DNA from: Perkinsus marinus ATCC 50983
Taxonomy: Eukaryota > Perkinsozoa > Perkinsida > Perkinsidae
Direction: 5' to 3'
NCBI RefSeq assembly: GCF_000006405.1
Contig: NW_003216689.1
Span: 324,616-388,615, forward strand
DNA: 64,000 bases
Part shown: positions 35,501 through 49,272 of the stretch, in pieces
Layout of the letters: every line of letters begins with the position of its first letter
Position numbering within the stretch: the stretch's first letter is position 1
Notes under the pieces: generated by a model
Told to the model about the DNA's origin: nothing
Seen by the model: only the letters and a program-made list of their open reading frames with translations
Databases searched by the model: none
Position numbers and translations under genes: made by a program

Positions 35501-36048
35501 GAACCTCGCAAGCATTCCAGGCGCCAACTCTGACAGAATTTTGTCACATTGACACCTAATGGTTCCCCTCCTTGACCGATAAGGGCGAAAGAAGGAGAAA
35601 TCCATGGGTTGAAGCCAATACCCAAGATGGATTCCAACAAATGGAAGGTGTCCACCTGAAGAGCCTGCACAACCGAGGGAAGTGGTTGTATGTTGGCCCC
35701 TGTCACACCTTCCACCTCAAAAAGGAGTTCGTCAATTGCAGCCCTTCGTCGAGAGGGGACGTGGGGGCTGGGAACCCCAAGCGGTACGGTAACTTGGTGA
35801 ATGACTTGATTGTCATTGTCATTGTCATTGTCATCGTCTGGAGACTGACGTTGCTGACTTCTGGTATGGATAACCGCCGTCACTCGTTCTTCACCTGATG
35901 CACCCCCTCGAGCCCCACGGTGGGTGCCAGTTGTACCGTTGCTTCCAGAAGACTCAGAGGAACCAACACCGAGACAAGGAGAGGTGGGGTTGCGAGGAGA
36001 CTGTGCATCGTCGGGGGACTGGGAAGAACTCAAGGCATCGCCGGGCAT
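32581..36048 (-). CDS. Retrotransposon Gag-protease-RT-RNase H
   Basis: One ORF of about 1,155 codons. The first ATG is at 36048, inside the 5' LTR; the open frame extends 12 nt further upstream without an ATG. The Gag zinc knuckle CFKCHVKGHLARDC fits CX2CX4HX4C. The protease motif is ALVDPGSQLNLV. RT motifs are ITLDISNAYHSVPV, WLVCPQGLSISPYF and VLWYVDDIIICAPD. The linker LRRLPKPRNRGELHSFLGVV is typical of Ty3/gypsy. RNase H includes LQTDASDLGIACVLWR. The first 40 codons are LTR sequence and the frame then passes through the primer-binding site. Confidence 0.95.
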   Translation of the reverse strand: MPGDALSSSQSPDDAQSPRNPTSPCLGVGSSESSGSNGTTGTHRGARGGASGEERVTAVIHTRSQQRQSPDDDNDNDNDNQVIHQVTVPLGVPSPHVPSRRRAAIDELLFEVEGVTGANIQPLPSVVQALQVDTFHLLESILGIGFNPWISPSFALIGQGGEPLGVNVTKFCQSWRLECLRGSLASKMSSNSVASRSLSVLDVVEGSPAVWNWLERLDRAFSVSRSAASVRLLALAYLCPPALISSLRSSLVKVCQDSGGDRQAVSRWSYWVGKDMSEAAVDVRQAFKTEYNSYNAVVARWLKDVLEVINDRVRPKISLARTMSSWATLSLQEGESIESFLQRESELWLLLASHSAAADQSPFNWKERRERILSAILVVPSWRSSIGPWISALKTADNYSTFRELIKEAKKTILTLKALPKSEATLTSDNPMHFGPLPSTVFRGPTWKRSVDPHLPEPMSTKAPDSGVVSGACRSGPKADSTQGRGPRGCDSAVPKVETKNAQSTSRHPQRPVNKQKAKDRSEGRCFKCHVKGHLARDCPKEGEVEKTGGSKTVTKKAPAVNVTALSPRRVETAYVGGGEPFTDDESETSEPARLCACAVASPSQHKYDISSSRVDDLVYVYLTSFDGRSFKALVDPGSQLNLVEESVVNGADALARSDTSRKDMSISGIGGKVCGKPVTLKIYGPASKRVLRLKGYSVPELPVGSKVLLGMPGLRALKARLDLGIGEMSLCASALANNDKLPMAIESSSINITAHLDVIREHPIPRHRGYPLAPEKLEVAHKLVREMEDKGWIKIIDDKDTSQWFCPTFLKLKGNGKVRVLNDLREVNARIRSFASQSSFGAVLGGIPRHAKSFITLDISNAYHSVPVDVESQRFLGGVLGGIRFKWLVCPQGLSISPYFWELYLSSMLSGIEFPPQVTVLWYVDDIIICAPDDVSALAAKKAIISALVSENVMVAEEKCCGPARSVNFLGLVIDEHGWKPQEEPLDQLRRLPKPRNRGELHSFLGVVNYLRGVYDPSELQKHLAPLQDLLVKGRRFQWSEAHDLAFEWLQTSIKNQLYAHQPVSFGTQLQQGEGWVLQTDASDLGIACVLWRFHFDKVEDGTQVTPEILGQFGDVVSTWSRKLRGSEKRWAMFDLEGLALVEGLRRLRAYLRY
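35912..35929 (-). other. Primer-binding site, tRNA-Lys-like
   Basis: 18 nt (minus: TGGCACCCACCGTGGGGC), 2 nt inside the 5' LTR end. The complement ends in CCA and resembles the 3' end of tRNA-Lys(CUU). It is translated as part of Gag. The tRNA identity is from memory and needs a search. Confidence 0.75.
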
Positions 36049-36333
36049 TATGGATGACAATTAATAACTTGAGCCAAGATGGCTACGGTACCAATCTCAA
36101 CATCATTGATCGTTCAACAGTGAATCTGATACCACAACCGTATACACGTGCAGACTGGCACGCAGACGCAACCTGGCACGCAGACGCACAAGAAAGGTAG
36201 CAGGCCTTGGCAGGAAACTATAAACTTGAAGGACTAAAAAGTTGGAGTTGTCTAACACATCCCAATAAAGATGCTCCGTAGAAGGGCACAATACCATCGA
36301 CACGAGGGCCAGTTAGGCACTGACCATGGTACA
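35932..36333 (-). repeat. 5' LTR (402 bp)
   Basis: Read on the minus strand from 36333 to 35932, TGTACC...GGTACA. It contains, in order, about 244 bp of upstream sequence, the spliced leader (36089-36068), 19 nt, then the Gag ATG (36048). Confidence 0.95.
36068..36089 (-). promoter_or_regulatory. Spliced-leader sequence in 5' LTR, upstream of Gag ATG
   Basis: Same 22 nt as at 30345. It sits exactly where a trans-spliced leader would sit in the mature mRNA. This suggests that the LTR captured it from a trans-spliced RNA or uses it as the 5' end of R. Confidence 0.9.
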
Positions 36334-36645
36334 CTGAGCGAGTTCGAGCAAGGGCAGCTCATCACAGGGAAGGTCGCGTCTTATACAGCTTCGAATAGCC
36401 AGCACGATAAGTTGAACAGGCACACAGGGCACTTCAGTCTGGATCTACTAGCACTGGCGTGGGACAGGTGCACCCTTACTCTGTGATCTGAGCGAGTTCG
36501 AGCAAGGGCAGCTCATCACAGGGAAGGTCGCGTCTTATACAGCTTCGAGTAGCCAGCACGACAAGTTGAACAGGCCCACAGGGCACTTCAGTCTGGATCT
36601 ACTAGCACTGGCGTGGGACAGGTGCACCCTTACTCTGTGATCTGA
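36334..36645 (+). repeat. 154-bp tandem repeat array, right part
   Basis: Units start at 36334 and 36488, with a last partial start at 36642. With 29896-30208 this made one array of four full units before the retrotransposon inserted. Confidence 0.95.
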
Positions 36646-38252
36646 GCGAATCCATCCGGCACGACTGAGAAAAGCCACGGTGTTTTGCGTGTCAATAACG
36701 CGCAGTACTCTGAATGAGTAAAATTGACAATTGTCTATTTGTAGCTATGCAAGAGAAGTCTTACACGAATGCTACTCTTTCTTTCGCGTCATTCTAGCCC
36801 TTTCCCTGTCTCGAACGCGTTGTTCGCATTCTCGATTCTGCGTGGATACCTTACTACGTCATATGATGCTGCTGATCACAATGCATAAAGAACTAGTACA
36901 GTTCTGGATCTCTTTTCGTCGAAAGCGAGAGAGACTTTCTCGCCTGAGAGAGACTTTCTCGCCTGGCAATCGAATACGTTAGGAACTGATGGGAGCATCC
37001 ACCACTGTGAGAGTAAGAATCAGCATGATGTTCACCTGGTGATTCATCAGCCTGTCAATTGCCAAGCTTCATGAAACCTCCATCTACCGGGAATTGGAGT
37101 CGCGGCACTGTCTGCGACTAACCTTCAGATTAGCCACTGTGATCGCCTTCAGCGGAAACAATGCTTGCTGGCTCGTGAATGCTCATGTCTGACGGTTCTG
37201 CGTTTGACTGCGAAGCAGATAACCTAGCGAGGGTCTTGGTCTACACCTTTTCAATCTCGAATTCAACAATTGAAAGAACACATTAGGTGAATGAAATTTG
37301 GTTTTCGACAAGTGAAAGGTGTTTTTCGCGAAATGAAAATTCAAATTCGAAATGAAAGTTCGATTTTCGTAGACCGGTCGAAAATGAAAGTTCAAATTCG
37401 TGAATGAAATTTATGAATTCGGAAACGCAAGTTCAAATTCGTCGAACACAAGACCAATTTCGACCAATGAAAGCTCACTTTCACCACATCTCGATATGCG
37501 CTATCCACACTCCACGAGTTGACAACTCGCACAATGTGCGAGGACTGCTCGAGGTACTTCTCAAATGCGAAAGCCTTCTCAAAGCCCTTTATTTGTGGGT
37601 TGAATGGGACTGTAAGACGCATGAATGCAAACTGGCAGATGGAAGGTGGTTAGGATTCACGCAGGTCGCACAACCGTCTTCCTCGTGTCGATGAAGGATT
37701 AGATGATGCCAACACAACAGGATCAATGTTGTGGGACACTTCGCTAACTCTAGCACGCATGTCTTGTCCAAGACGTCACGTTTTCATCATCAACCAGGAA
37801 AACACGATCGAGCCATGACACTGAACGAATCGCATTATTTCATGCGTCAATTTAAACCAGAAACTATCAGGAGGCGTGACTCACAATGAAATGGTGAGGA
37901 TCACCAGCTCTCATCCGGGGGACAGCTGCCGTTGTTTGAGTACGTCATACCTGAAGGCAGTGACATGGACTTGCATATACGAATTTTCCTTTCTTTAGTC
38001 GTCGAATTCGTTGTCTACGAATCCCAGGATGAGAAAGCCAGTCCTGAGCTTCTGGGGTGGGGCTCGTCGGTTCAACTGTTTCTCCAATTAGTTTTATACC
38101 GTGGTGTGCAATCATCTACAGTGACGTATTCATATAGTTTTGGTCTCGGTTGACTCGCGTGCGAGACGCCTACTATTGACAAGCTATTCGTTCAGTCATT
38201 TCTTCTGGCTTCACTCTCGCGTCTCGACAATCTTGAGTCCCGCAGCACATAA
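36646..38252. other. Non-coding region with short tandem repeats
   Basis: No gene supported. About 36920-36962 has two GAGAGACTTTCTCGCCT units. About 37280-37475 is a degenerate array of roughly 20-bp units (TGAAAGTTCAAATTCG). Small ORFs on both strands lack motifs. Confidence 0.5.
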
Positions 38253-38633
38253 ATGCACTTTTTTGCCAACGTCTTGGTTATCTCCCTTGTGGCCGCCGAT
38301 AACGACTGTACCGGTCATGACAAGAAGACGATTCAGGGACCTAACTTCCCGGGTTTCATGTGGCACTGTAGCATCACTGCAGTCGTGATTCCTACAGAAG
38401 ATATCCCTACGTGTCTGAAATATGGTTGTGGCCTCACCCCGCAGTGCGCTCAATGCTTCGGTCAATTTGGACGGTGTGGACTGCATTGTGCTGTCCAGTG
38501 CTTGAGGAGACCCTCTGATCCAGCCTGCCGAAACTGTCTCGATGAAAATGGTTGCACCAAGGCGTACTTGGCTTGCACGGGGATGAGCGCTGCCATGCCT
38601 GGTCCAACTCAGATTTCTTTAACCTGTGAGTAG
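38253..38633 (+). CDS. Small secreted cysteine-rich protein
   Basis: Uninterrupted 126-codon ORF. The N-terminus MHFFANVLVISLVAADN looks like a cleavable signal peptide. The rest has about 15 cysteines, many in CxxC or CxxxC spacing (for example CGLTPQCAQCFGQFGRCGLHC and DPACRNCLDENGC), pointing to a disulfide-rich extracellular domain. No family recognised. An inverted repeat (AGGCACG GT CGTGCCT, 38632-38647) overlaps the stop. Secretion is inferred; function unknown. Confidence 0.65.
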   Translation: MHFFANVLVISLVAADNDCTGHDKKTIQGPNFPGFMWHCSITAVVIPTEDIPTCLKYGCGLTPQCAQCFGQFGRCGLHCAVQCLRRPSDPACRNCLDENGCTKAYLACTGMSAAMPGPTQISLTCE

Positions 38634-38647
38634 GCACGGTCGTGCCT

Positions 38648-39498
38648 CTCTTCTCGGTGGTTGATTATACCACCCCGACTCAACAGACTTTTCCTGTGTG
38701 CTTCCGCCACTGAATCGGCCAAACTTTTTCCGTTGCTTCGAATGTCTTCGCGCAGATAGATGTCCTATTGTATCACCGTCGTACCATTGAAGCCTGCCGT
38801 TCGTGAGGGGCACGATTCTGGTAGATAGTCCTGCATACCGGAGCACAAAGTCTTGACTCTTCCAACAAACTTCTCTAGTTCTTAGTGTTGTCTTGTTAAT
38901 TTGAGATCCAACTACTGTCTGCTCCAAATCCTAAGAAATTTTATCACCGAGGGGCGACTTTTTATTACACAGCATTGGGAAGGAGCTCGAGGGCAAGGCT
39001 TCGACAAATGACGTAGAACCGTCCCCGAAAAGCGATTCAAGCGATCATCGGTTTGTTCTGAGTGCCATCGGTATTAAATCGATACTAAATATTATCGAAT
39101 ACTTTCTATCGGCTTGTCATATCTGCTAGGCAATTTGGATATTTGCCTTCCAGAGAAGATCAGTGTCCCTGGGACTTAGGGCGATTTTTGGCACAGGTTC
39201 CATGGAGTGTGGACCAACTAGCCGGGCAAGTACAAGTTGCACTGTGCAGCCGTAGACAGGAGCGTATGACAATTGGAACCGCACGGCGTTTAGGCCGGGA
39301 TTGCTCGGACGTTGCCCGTTTCGAGTTTAGCTAAAATCCACTGCTGGTAACACAACCAACGTACAAAATGTACGAGAAAACTAATAAGTTATTAGTAATA
39401 ACAAAAGATGGGGCATGCTATACATTTCGGTAGTCAATACATGTCGGACACCTGCAATGGGCCTCGGTGGAACCGCACCATCCACCTGGGGGTGCTAA
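38648..39498. other. Intergenic
   Basis: No supported coding frame or repeat. A minus ORF at 38619-38927 overlaps the cysteine-rich gene and has no recognisable features. Confidence 0.4.
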
Positions 39499-40204
39499 TT
39501 GAAAACTGCAGACAACGAAACTACTCTACCTGAGCTGCAGCAAGGAGCTGATCCACTCGGGTCGCATTCCGCAGGCCTGAGGTCCCACAGTCATGTCCGG
39601 CGGCAACAACTCAATACTCACCTCCCTCCAGCCGAGTCTGTCTGCTGTGGACCACAACGAAGGTCATTTCGCCAATGTGGCTTGGGTGCGTCTGTAGAAT
39701 CCCTCGATCCAGAGCTTGGCAACGCTGCCGGTCTCGATGGCTTCCTGTCCAATTTATTTGTTAGAGATACGCTTTCAACCCTTTTCCCACAATCTGATGC
39801 CGTTATTGTAAGCCCAAGCAAGCGCCCTGTCAAACTGGAGTCTGTTGGTCTGCTGCTGTCGCCGAATGTAATCACAGGCCTGCGATGGCAACACGTTCAA
39901 TGACGACACACGTTGTTTCTCACAGCTAATCTCTCCCGCGATGGGAACATGTAAGGATAGCGCTGTCGGTTGGCATCCGCAAACCTGACCATATCGAGGA
40001 TTGTCTTCTCATCGCCTCATCGGCTTACCAAGGGATCCAAGTGTTCAAGTCAATCCTTTCGGTACGAGATTTTGAAGCATCATCCCAGCAACAGACGCGT
40101 ATCTGAACATCAACCAATGCCGCCTCCGGACGAAGGCCATCTCACCCCGCAAACTCTCCACGCATCAGCCATCGATGGGTTCTTCGCCAGAGCAACGGCT
40201 ATAC
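39499..40204. other. Unresolved coding region, either strand
   Basis: Plus-strand blocks (MSGGNNSILTSLQPSLSAVD near 39594, HIEDCLLIASSAYQGIQVF near 39995, RLYLIGKAVCDTASDPPPP near 40195) look protein-like. The minus strand also has open frames that could be the end of the GT17 gene (EKTILDMVRFADANRQRYPY near 39990). I cannot decide which is expressed. Confidence 0.3.
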
Positions 40205-41495
40205 CTGATCGGCAAGGCAGTATGTGACACAGCCAGCGACCCCCCACCTCCCCGTGCTTTGGTCATCTTCGCTCCTCTCGATGATACCGCCGTCCGAGAA
40301 TGACAACTGCTTCAATAAGTCGCCTTCTGGTGGCATCTGAATGCAGTTGAGTGCACTCCTGTTAGGCGCGTGGTGAAGTTACGAAGAAGCTCATGTGGGC
40401 CCCTCTCGTTGGGAAGTCCATCGCCCAGTGCCCCTTGGTCCTGACAGAGCACCAGATTCCATCATTCCTGAACTCCTCGATTTCTCACCGCGCCGGCAAA
40501 GGAGCGCCCGTCAGCGGATGCTTCTGCATTGAGTTTCTGTCGAAGATATTGGGAAAGGTCAAGTCGGGCATGTCCGCTCCTGAGGGCCGCAGCTGCCTGA
40601 TGTGAAACATGGTCGATGATGGACCCACTCCTCCAAGCGAAGTTCATCGCTAGAAATCTAGTCGGCAGGGCCACGGGATATCGCGGATCCTTGGGAGAGC
40701 AGTATTTGAAGGCCGCTACTTGTTCGGCAGCTGGCATCTGGGAATACGAAGAGGCGCTCCTTAATACACAGACTGGGCACCCTATGGACTAAGATGATGG
40801 GAGAAGACTCGAATTCCTCGTTTCAATCTGCGGACATAGGGTGCAAGTTCGAACTACAAACATCGCCCGATTAGTTCAGCTGGATAGAATGTCTGCCTAC
40901 GGAGCAGATGGTCGTAGGTTCGAATCCTGCATCGGGTATTTAATATTATCGCAAGCTTCACCTCGTCCATATCGCCGTGTATGAATAATGTTCTGTCATC
41001 AGGCTCTCCGAGGGCTTCTATATATTTCTCCATCAGGAAGCCTCTGGTATATGTCTCTAGGGCGTACCTAAACCAACCACCGCCTCCCACAAGCAGAGCA
41101 TCGAATGAAGACCACACACCTGTCCTCTTTCCGGCCATTTACTTTCCTGAACTTAGCTTCGACGGCGTCGTCCAGAACGGCGTACACTATCTTATCCCGG
41201 AAGGATTCAAACCTTGCCAAGCAGTACTTGTGAGGATACGAGTGACGACGCGAGAGGCACCTTCTGGACTCGAGAGCGGCACCCAACAGCAGAGCTTTCG
41301 ACCACTTTTTGAAGGCCCTTGTAGATTCGACGATAACGAAGACCTGGGGCGGACTGTACGGGAGATCTTCAGCGACTGAGTCACATCGACAACAGCGTGG
41401 AGTTCGTGCAGACGGATTTCCAAGATGTCCAGTTCGTATGCGAATGGAACAAGATCCACGATCCGCACTGGGGAGGCACGCGGGGTGTCGGCCAT
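40205..41495 (-). CDS. Glycosyltransferase family 17 protein (MGAT3-like N-acetylglucosaminyltransferase)
   Basis: GT17 enzymes add bisecting GlcNAc to N-glycans in the Golgi. From ATG 41495, RIVDLVPFAYELDILEIRLH matches the family start. A 41-bp intron leads to VFVIVESTRAF. ARFESFRDKIVYAVLDD, YTRGFLMEKYIEALG and HGDMDE (the metal/nucleotide DxD-like box) follow. After a 224-bp intron (40738-40961), MPAAEQVAAFKYCSP completes the DE-(I/M)P motif exactly, so that junction is certain. RFLAMNFAWR and GAHMSFF then lead to LLKQLSFSDGG, up to 40205. The 3' end beyond a GTATAG donor is unresolved, and no N-terminal membrane anchor is seen; an upstream exon is possible. The large intron holds a tRNA gene on the other strand. 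Confidence 0.85.
40865..40938 (+). tRNA. tRNA-Arg(ACG)
   Basis: Acceptor GCCCGAT/ATCGGGT (last pair G-U), D arm with AGTTCAGCTGGATAG, anticodon stem TCTGC/GCAGA with loop CTACGGA (anticodon ACG), T arm with GTTCGAATC, discriminator A. No intron. It lies antisense inside the intron at 40738-40961 of the GT17 gene. Confidence 0.97.
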
Positions 41496-41639
41496 GTACC
41501 TGTGGCCTCAACAAGGGAAATGACCGGAGGCACGTACCACTACGGATTCTGTTGGCAGTCCCATTTGAGCTTGCGGGATTGAGGTCTCTCAAAAACTGTT
41601 GCTTCAGCTGGAGGCTCTCGGGCCAGCAGACGTTGTAGA

Positions 41640-42620
41640 AACGTAACGTATCGTCGCACCCACACCTTCAAAGTGGTACCGCACAGGAGCTCTCGACGTT
41701 ACAGCATACTTCGTTATCATGATGATGCCGATTGACAAGGGCCAGCCAGTCGAAGTCAACACCAGCTATGTCGTCCATCTGGCCATGCTCTGGGTTTATC
41801 TCCCACTCCCCTGTCACCAACAGCGTCACTCCCTATCCCCCGTAAGTCGCCCCCACCGAGCTCATTGAGGTCGACCTGTGCGGCATCTATCCACATGAGG
41901 TCCCCCTTGTCGAGTATGCTTTCCGCTGTCACCAGAGCGGCCCGAGTCCCCCCTACAGAGCGGATTTTTTCCATTCCAGTCGACTTCGCCGCTCACCCGC
42001 ACAATCCACATTCTTCCGCTGCAGACTGTCAATCATCTCCCTGGCCTCCTTCAACTCCTCGTCTCGCGCCTCCAGATCCCTTCTCCACGGGTCGCTCTGA
42101 TTCCACAAGAGCCAGTCGCCCACAGCAGAGACCAACCTCAAAGACTCCCGTTGGAACTGTCCGTGACGGCGCCGAACGGAGCTTCCTCAGGAGCAGCTCT
42201 AGTCTGGATAATACCTGCTCATCAGACTAGAGTGAAAGTCACTAGGCCGAATTGGCAGTACCCACATCATCACTTTGCACTGTGGCTATCCCTTTCAAGA
42301 AGACTCCTCCTCCATCATCAACCCTCCCCCCTCTACTCGGTACCAATATAAGGTACAGGGAAGCCATTAATACGATGCATACCACCGCCACCACCGTAAC
42401 CGTCGACCGTCTCCTCATCCACTTACAAGGAACCTGCTATCAGCAGTGCCCCACCCTTCCCTCCCAGACCCACTACGGCCATCCCTGGTCCAGTAGCCGA
42501 CCGGCCCTCATCCCCGCTGAGCTCGGCAGTAGCAGCGTCACTGTTCGAAAGCCGACCCCTAGCCCTAGTACGGGAGTATGATGACGATCTCATCCCCGGT
42601 GGATCCGCTGCTGTTGGCAA
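41640..42620 (-). CDS. Hypothetical coiled-coil protein (structure approximate)
   Basis: The likely first exon near 42620-42425 (SNSDAATAELSGDEGRSATG, Gly-rich end ALLIAGSL) is followed by a GTAAGT donor. An exon at about 42141-41990 encodes a short coiled coil (RRDLEARDEELKEAREMIDS). A later one encodes LVTAESILDKGDLMWIDAAQ. Order and strand agree, but joins are not proven and no family is recognised. Confidence 0.4.
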
Positions 42621-42740
42621 CGATCAGCATTGACGACTACAACACAACAGAGTGTTCCCATCTAGATACGATATAAGGAACCGGGAGAGACGTTTTTGGG
42701 TAGTGTTACAAGAATAAAACAACGACAACGACAACCATCA

Positions 42741-46018
<3,278 letters not shown>

Positions 46019-46029
46019 AGCAGTAGTGT

Positions 46030-47190
<1,161 letters not shown>

Positions 47191-47191
47191 C

Positions 47192-47537
47192 ATGAGCATT
47201 CCAGCGAATAGAACTATCATTAACCAATTCGACCCGCCTGAAGTGTCGGGGACCGAAATCGGCACTAGCTCTTCTCAAGCCGGAGGCTCCTTTGGTGGCA
47301 ACATCTCTACTATCGAGTAAGGCTCCTTCCACTTTTTGAATGATTGGATTTTTTCTTTTTAGATTAGCTGCAATTATTGGAGGCCTCATTATACTGTTTA
47401 TGCTCGTATGTGCTATAGGCTGCTCAGCCAAGCTATGTCGCCAATGGGCGAGGGCCAGAGTGGTCGGCAAACCCGCGGCTGGCGATGTTGAAGATGATGA
47501 TGAAACCCTCGAAGAGGGATTAGAGGAGCGAAGTTGA
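47192..47537 (+). CDS. Small single-pass membrane protein
   Basis: Two exons (47192-47316 and 47363-47537) join in frame across a 46-bp GT-AG intron with a T-rich 3' end. The product is about 99 aa. It has a short N-terminus with an NRT glycosylation site and a Ser/Gly-rich stretch. One clear transmembrane helix (AAIIGGLIILFMLVCAIGC) is followed by basic residues and then an acidic tail (GDVEDDDETLEEGLEERS). Topology is likely N-out/C-in. No family recognised. A long minus-strand ORF over the same bases is a shadow. Confidence 0.7.
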
Positions 47538-48781
47538 CTACCCCGTAGTACGGGGCCCGTACATTGAAAACGTTGTCCATGAAGGAATACTTCTTGTTGT
47601 TGAGTTGCACTAGTTTGGTTCGGGGACTCACCCATTGCTTGGAGTTATTCACTCAGCCATAGTGTGTATCAACAACCTTCACCTTTTTCGTCTGCCATCA
47701 AGTTCTTCCATCCCACTCCCGACACTCGGAGTAACCTCCCACTATTGAGTGGTGTAGTGTGTTTTTAACGGGAATCGTCATCTCTGTATAAGTCCCTACT
47801 GATCAACTCGAATATGGCGAATTCTGTTACTATGAGTATGAACATCGAAATATGACATAGTGCTCTAGTATGGAAGCAATGCATTCATGGAGTCAGAGGA
47901 ACCCTTCGGTGACGGGTCGCTCCGATGGCCCGACCAGAGGCGTTAGGGCAGGGAGTTTAATTGACGAGGCAAGTGGCCCGTAGTTGGGTAGGAGCTCTCG
48001 CAACTGAAAAGGAGCGCACATAGTGTCACTTCAGACATACGATCACAACGCTGGTTCACTCACTCGGCCAAGTACGGGGTGTCCAAAAGGGTCACTAGGG
48101 GACATGGTGGGCATAAGGAATATATGAGCATCTACACTGATGAACTGCGGAAAAGCCACTGGGTTTAAGCCATTATGGGGTGTCTATTACGAGGTTCATG
48201 ACGATACAACAGACTGTGCAGTCTCTTAGAGAGATGATCTGATCAAAGGGTGTGGGAGCATATGGCATGCTAGTCCTACGTGGAGACCCGTGATGGCGTG
48301 GGTGGTTAGTGTGGATGCTGTCGATAGAGCCCCCCTTGGGATGAATTGACAGGCTAGACAACGCGTGGGTGAGATGGCTGCCGATCGACGGTAGATGCAT
48401 GTTCGTAACAGGAAAACTGTAAGGCTGTAGGGATCTCAAAAGTCATGACACAATTGAGGATCTTCGCTCGCAACAGTGCATTGCTCTTCTGTGGAGGACT
48501 CTTGAAGATCTTCAACGGCTACAACGGCGACCTACTTCTAAAGAAACTCATGTGATTGACCGCAATGATGTGAGTCGAGTCGAGCTCGCAGGACATTCGA
48601 AGGCCCTGCCTTCGCTGAACCCCGTGAACCCATCAAACTAAATACCTCAATGGTGATGCACTTGACCATCCCAAGCCTCTCTCCTAGCAACCCTGGTTCG
48701 AATCCCGGTCTCCCTATTCGACTAGGTCTAATACTGCTCAACACAACAGAGTGCAGCCACAACAAAAAGCCATATATTTTC
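47538..48781. other. No confident gene
   Basis: A TTCGAAT T-arm-like sequence near 48688-48706 does not fold into a tRNA. Short ORFs only. Confidence 0.4.
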
Positions 48782-49272
48782 AACACTATGGCATATACAA
48801 CTTCGCCAGATATGGAGAGGGCTTCCCTGCAGGTGGAAGTGCATCTGAACATAGTCTCTAATGCGATGCCTACGACTATGGACCTTCGGGATCATTTCTC
48901 GTAGGCATGCTGCCTTTCCAAGAACTAGCATCAAGTCGCTCCTACCTTTCAGTGCAACCGCACTCTTTTGAAACTGTGCGTTGGTCGTGCTCCACTTAGG
49001 GACTTCGCTACTCTCTATTATTTGACAGAAGGATGCCGAATCCCTAAACTGGCACTATGAGGCCTGCCAGGTAGCCAACGTACGTCTCTCTATTTCTGAT
49101 GTCGTTCTCGAGCGTCACGATTTCTCTCCAGGAAGCATCATGCCTCTCGTCCGTTCTCGTGCTATGTCTAAAGTTTGATGTGCCGATACGCGCCATAGAA
49201 GTGATGACCTTTCAACGGCTCTACCCATACGCTACCCATATCAACGCAAGAGCACCGAGACACGAGATATAA
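48782..49272 (+). CDS. Hypothetical short gene (low confidence)
   Basis: Candidate exons in one direction: from about 48782 (SPDMERASLQVEVHLNIVSN), then about 49030 (KDAESLNWHYEACQ). A GT-AG intron is followed by EASCLSSVLVLCLKF and IRAIEVMTFQRLYPYATHIN, with a stop at about 49272. One junction phase is not resolved. No family recognised. Confidence 0.35.

Larger units (their letters stand above)
30209..36333 (-). mobile_element. Complete Ty3/gypsy-type LTR retrotransposon
   Basis: 6.1 kb element on the minus strand, with a target duplication CTGAG at 30204-30208 and 36334-36338. Order is 5' LTR, PBS, Gag-PR-RT-RNaseH-IN, 3' LTR. RT before integrase, a 5-bp duplication and TG..CA ends place it in Ty3/gypsy. 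The LTRs appear identical apart from one 14-bp indel, so insertion was recent. The coding region is one frame broken by two stops in the RNase H-integrase linker. Each LTR carries a spliced-leader copy. Confidence 0.95.

Noticed and set aside
41068-41592. 174-codon minus ORF as a single exon
   Set aside because: It reads through GT17 introns; family blocks fit only after splicing out short GT-AG segments.
48688-48720. T-arm-like CCTGGTTCGAATCCCGG on the plus strand
   Set aside because: No matching acceptor 5' strand, D arm or anticodon arm upstream; one T-stem mismatch.
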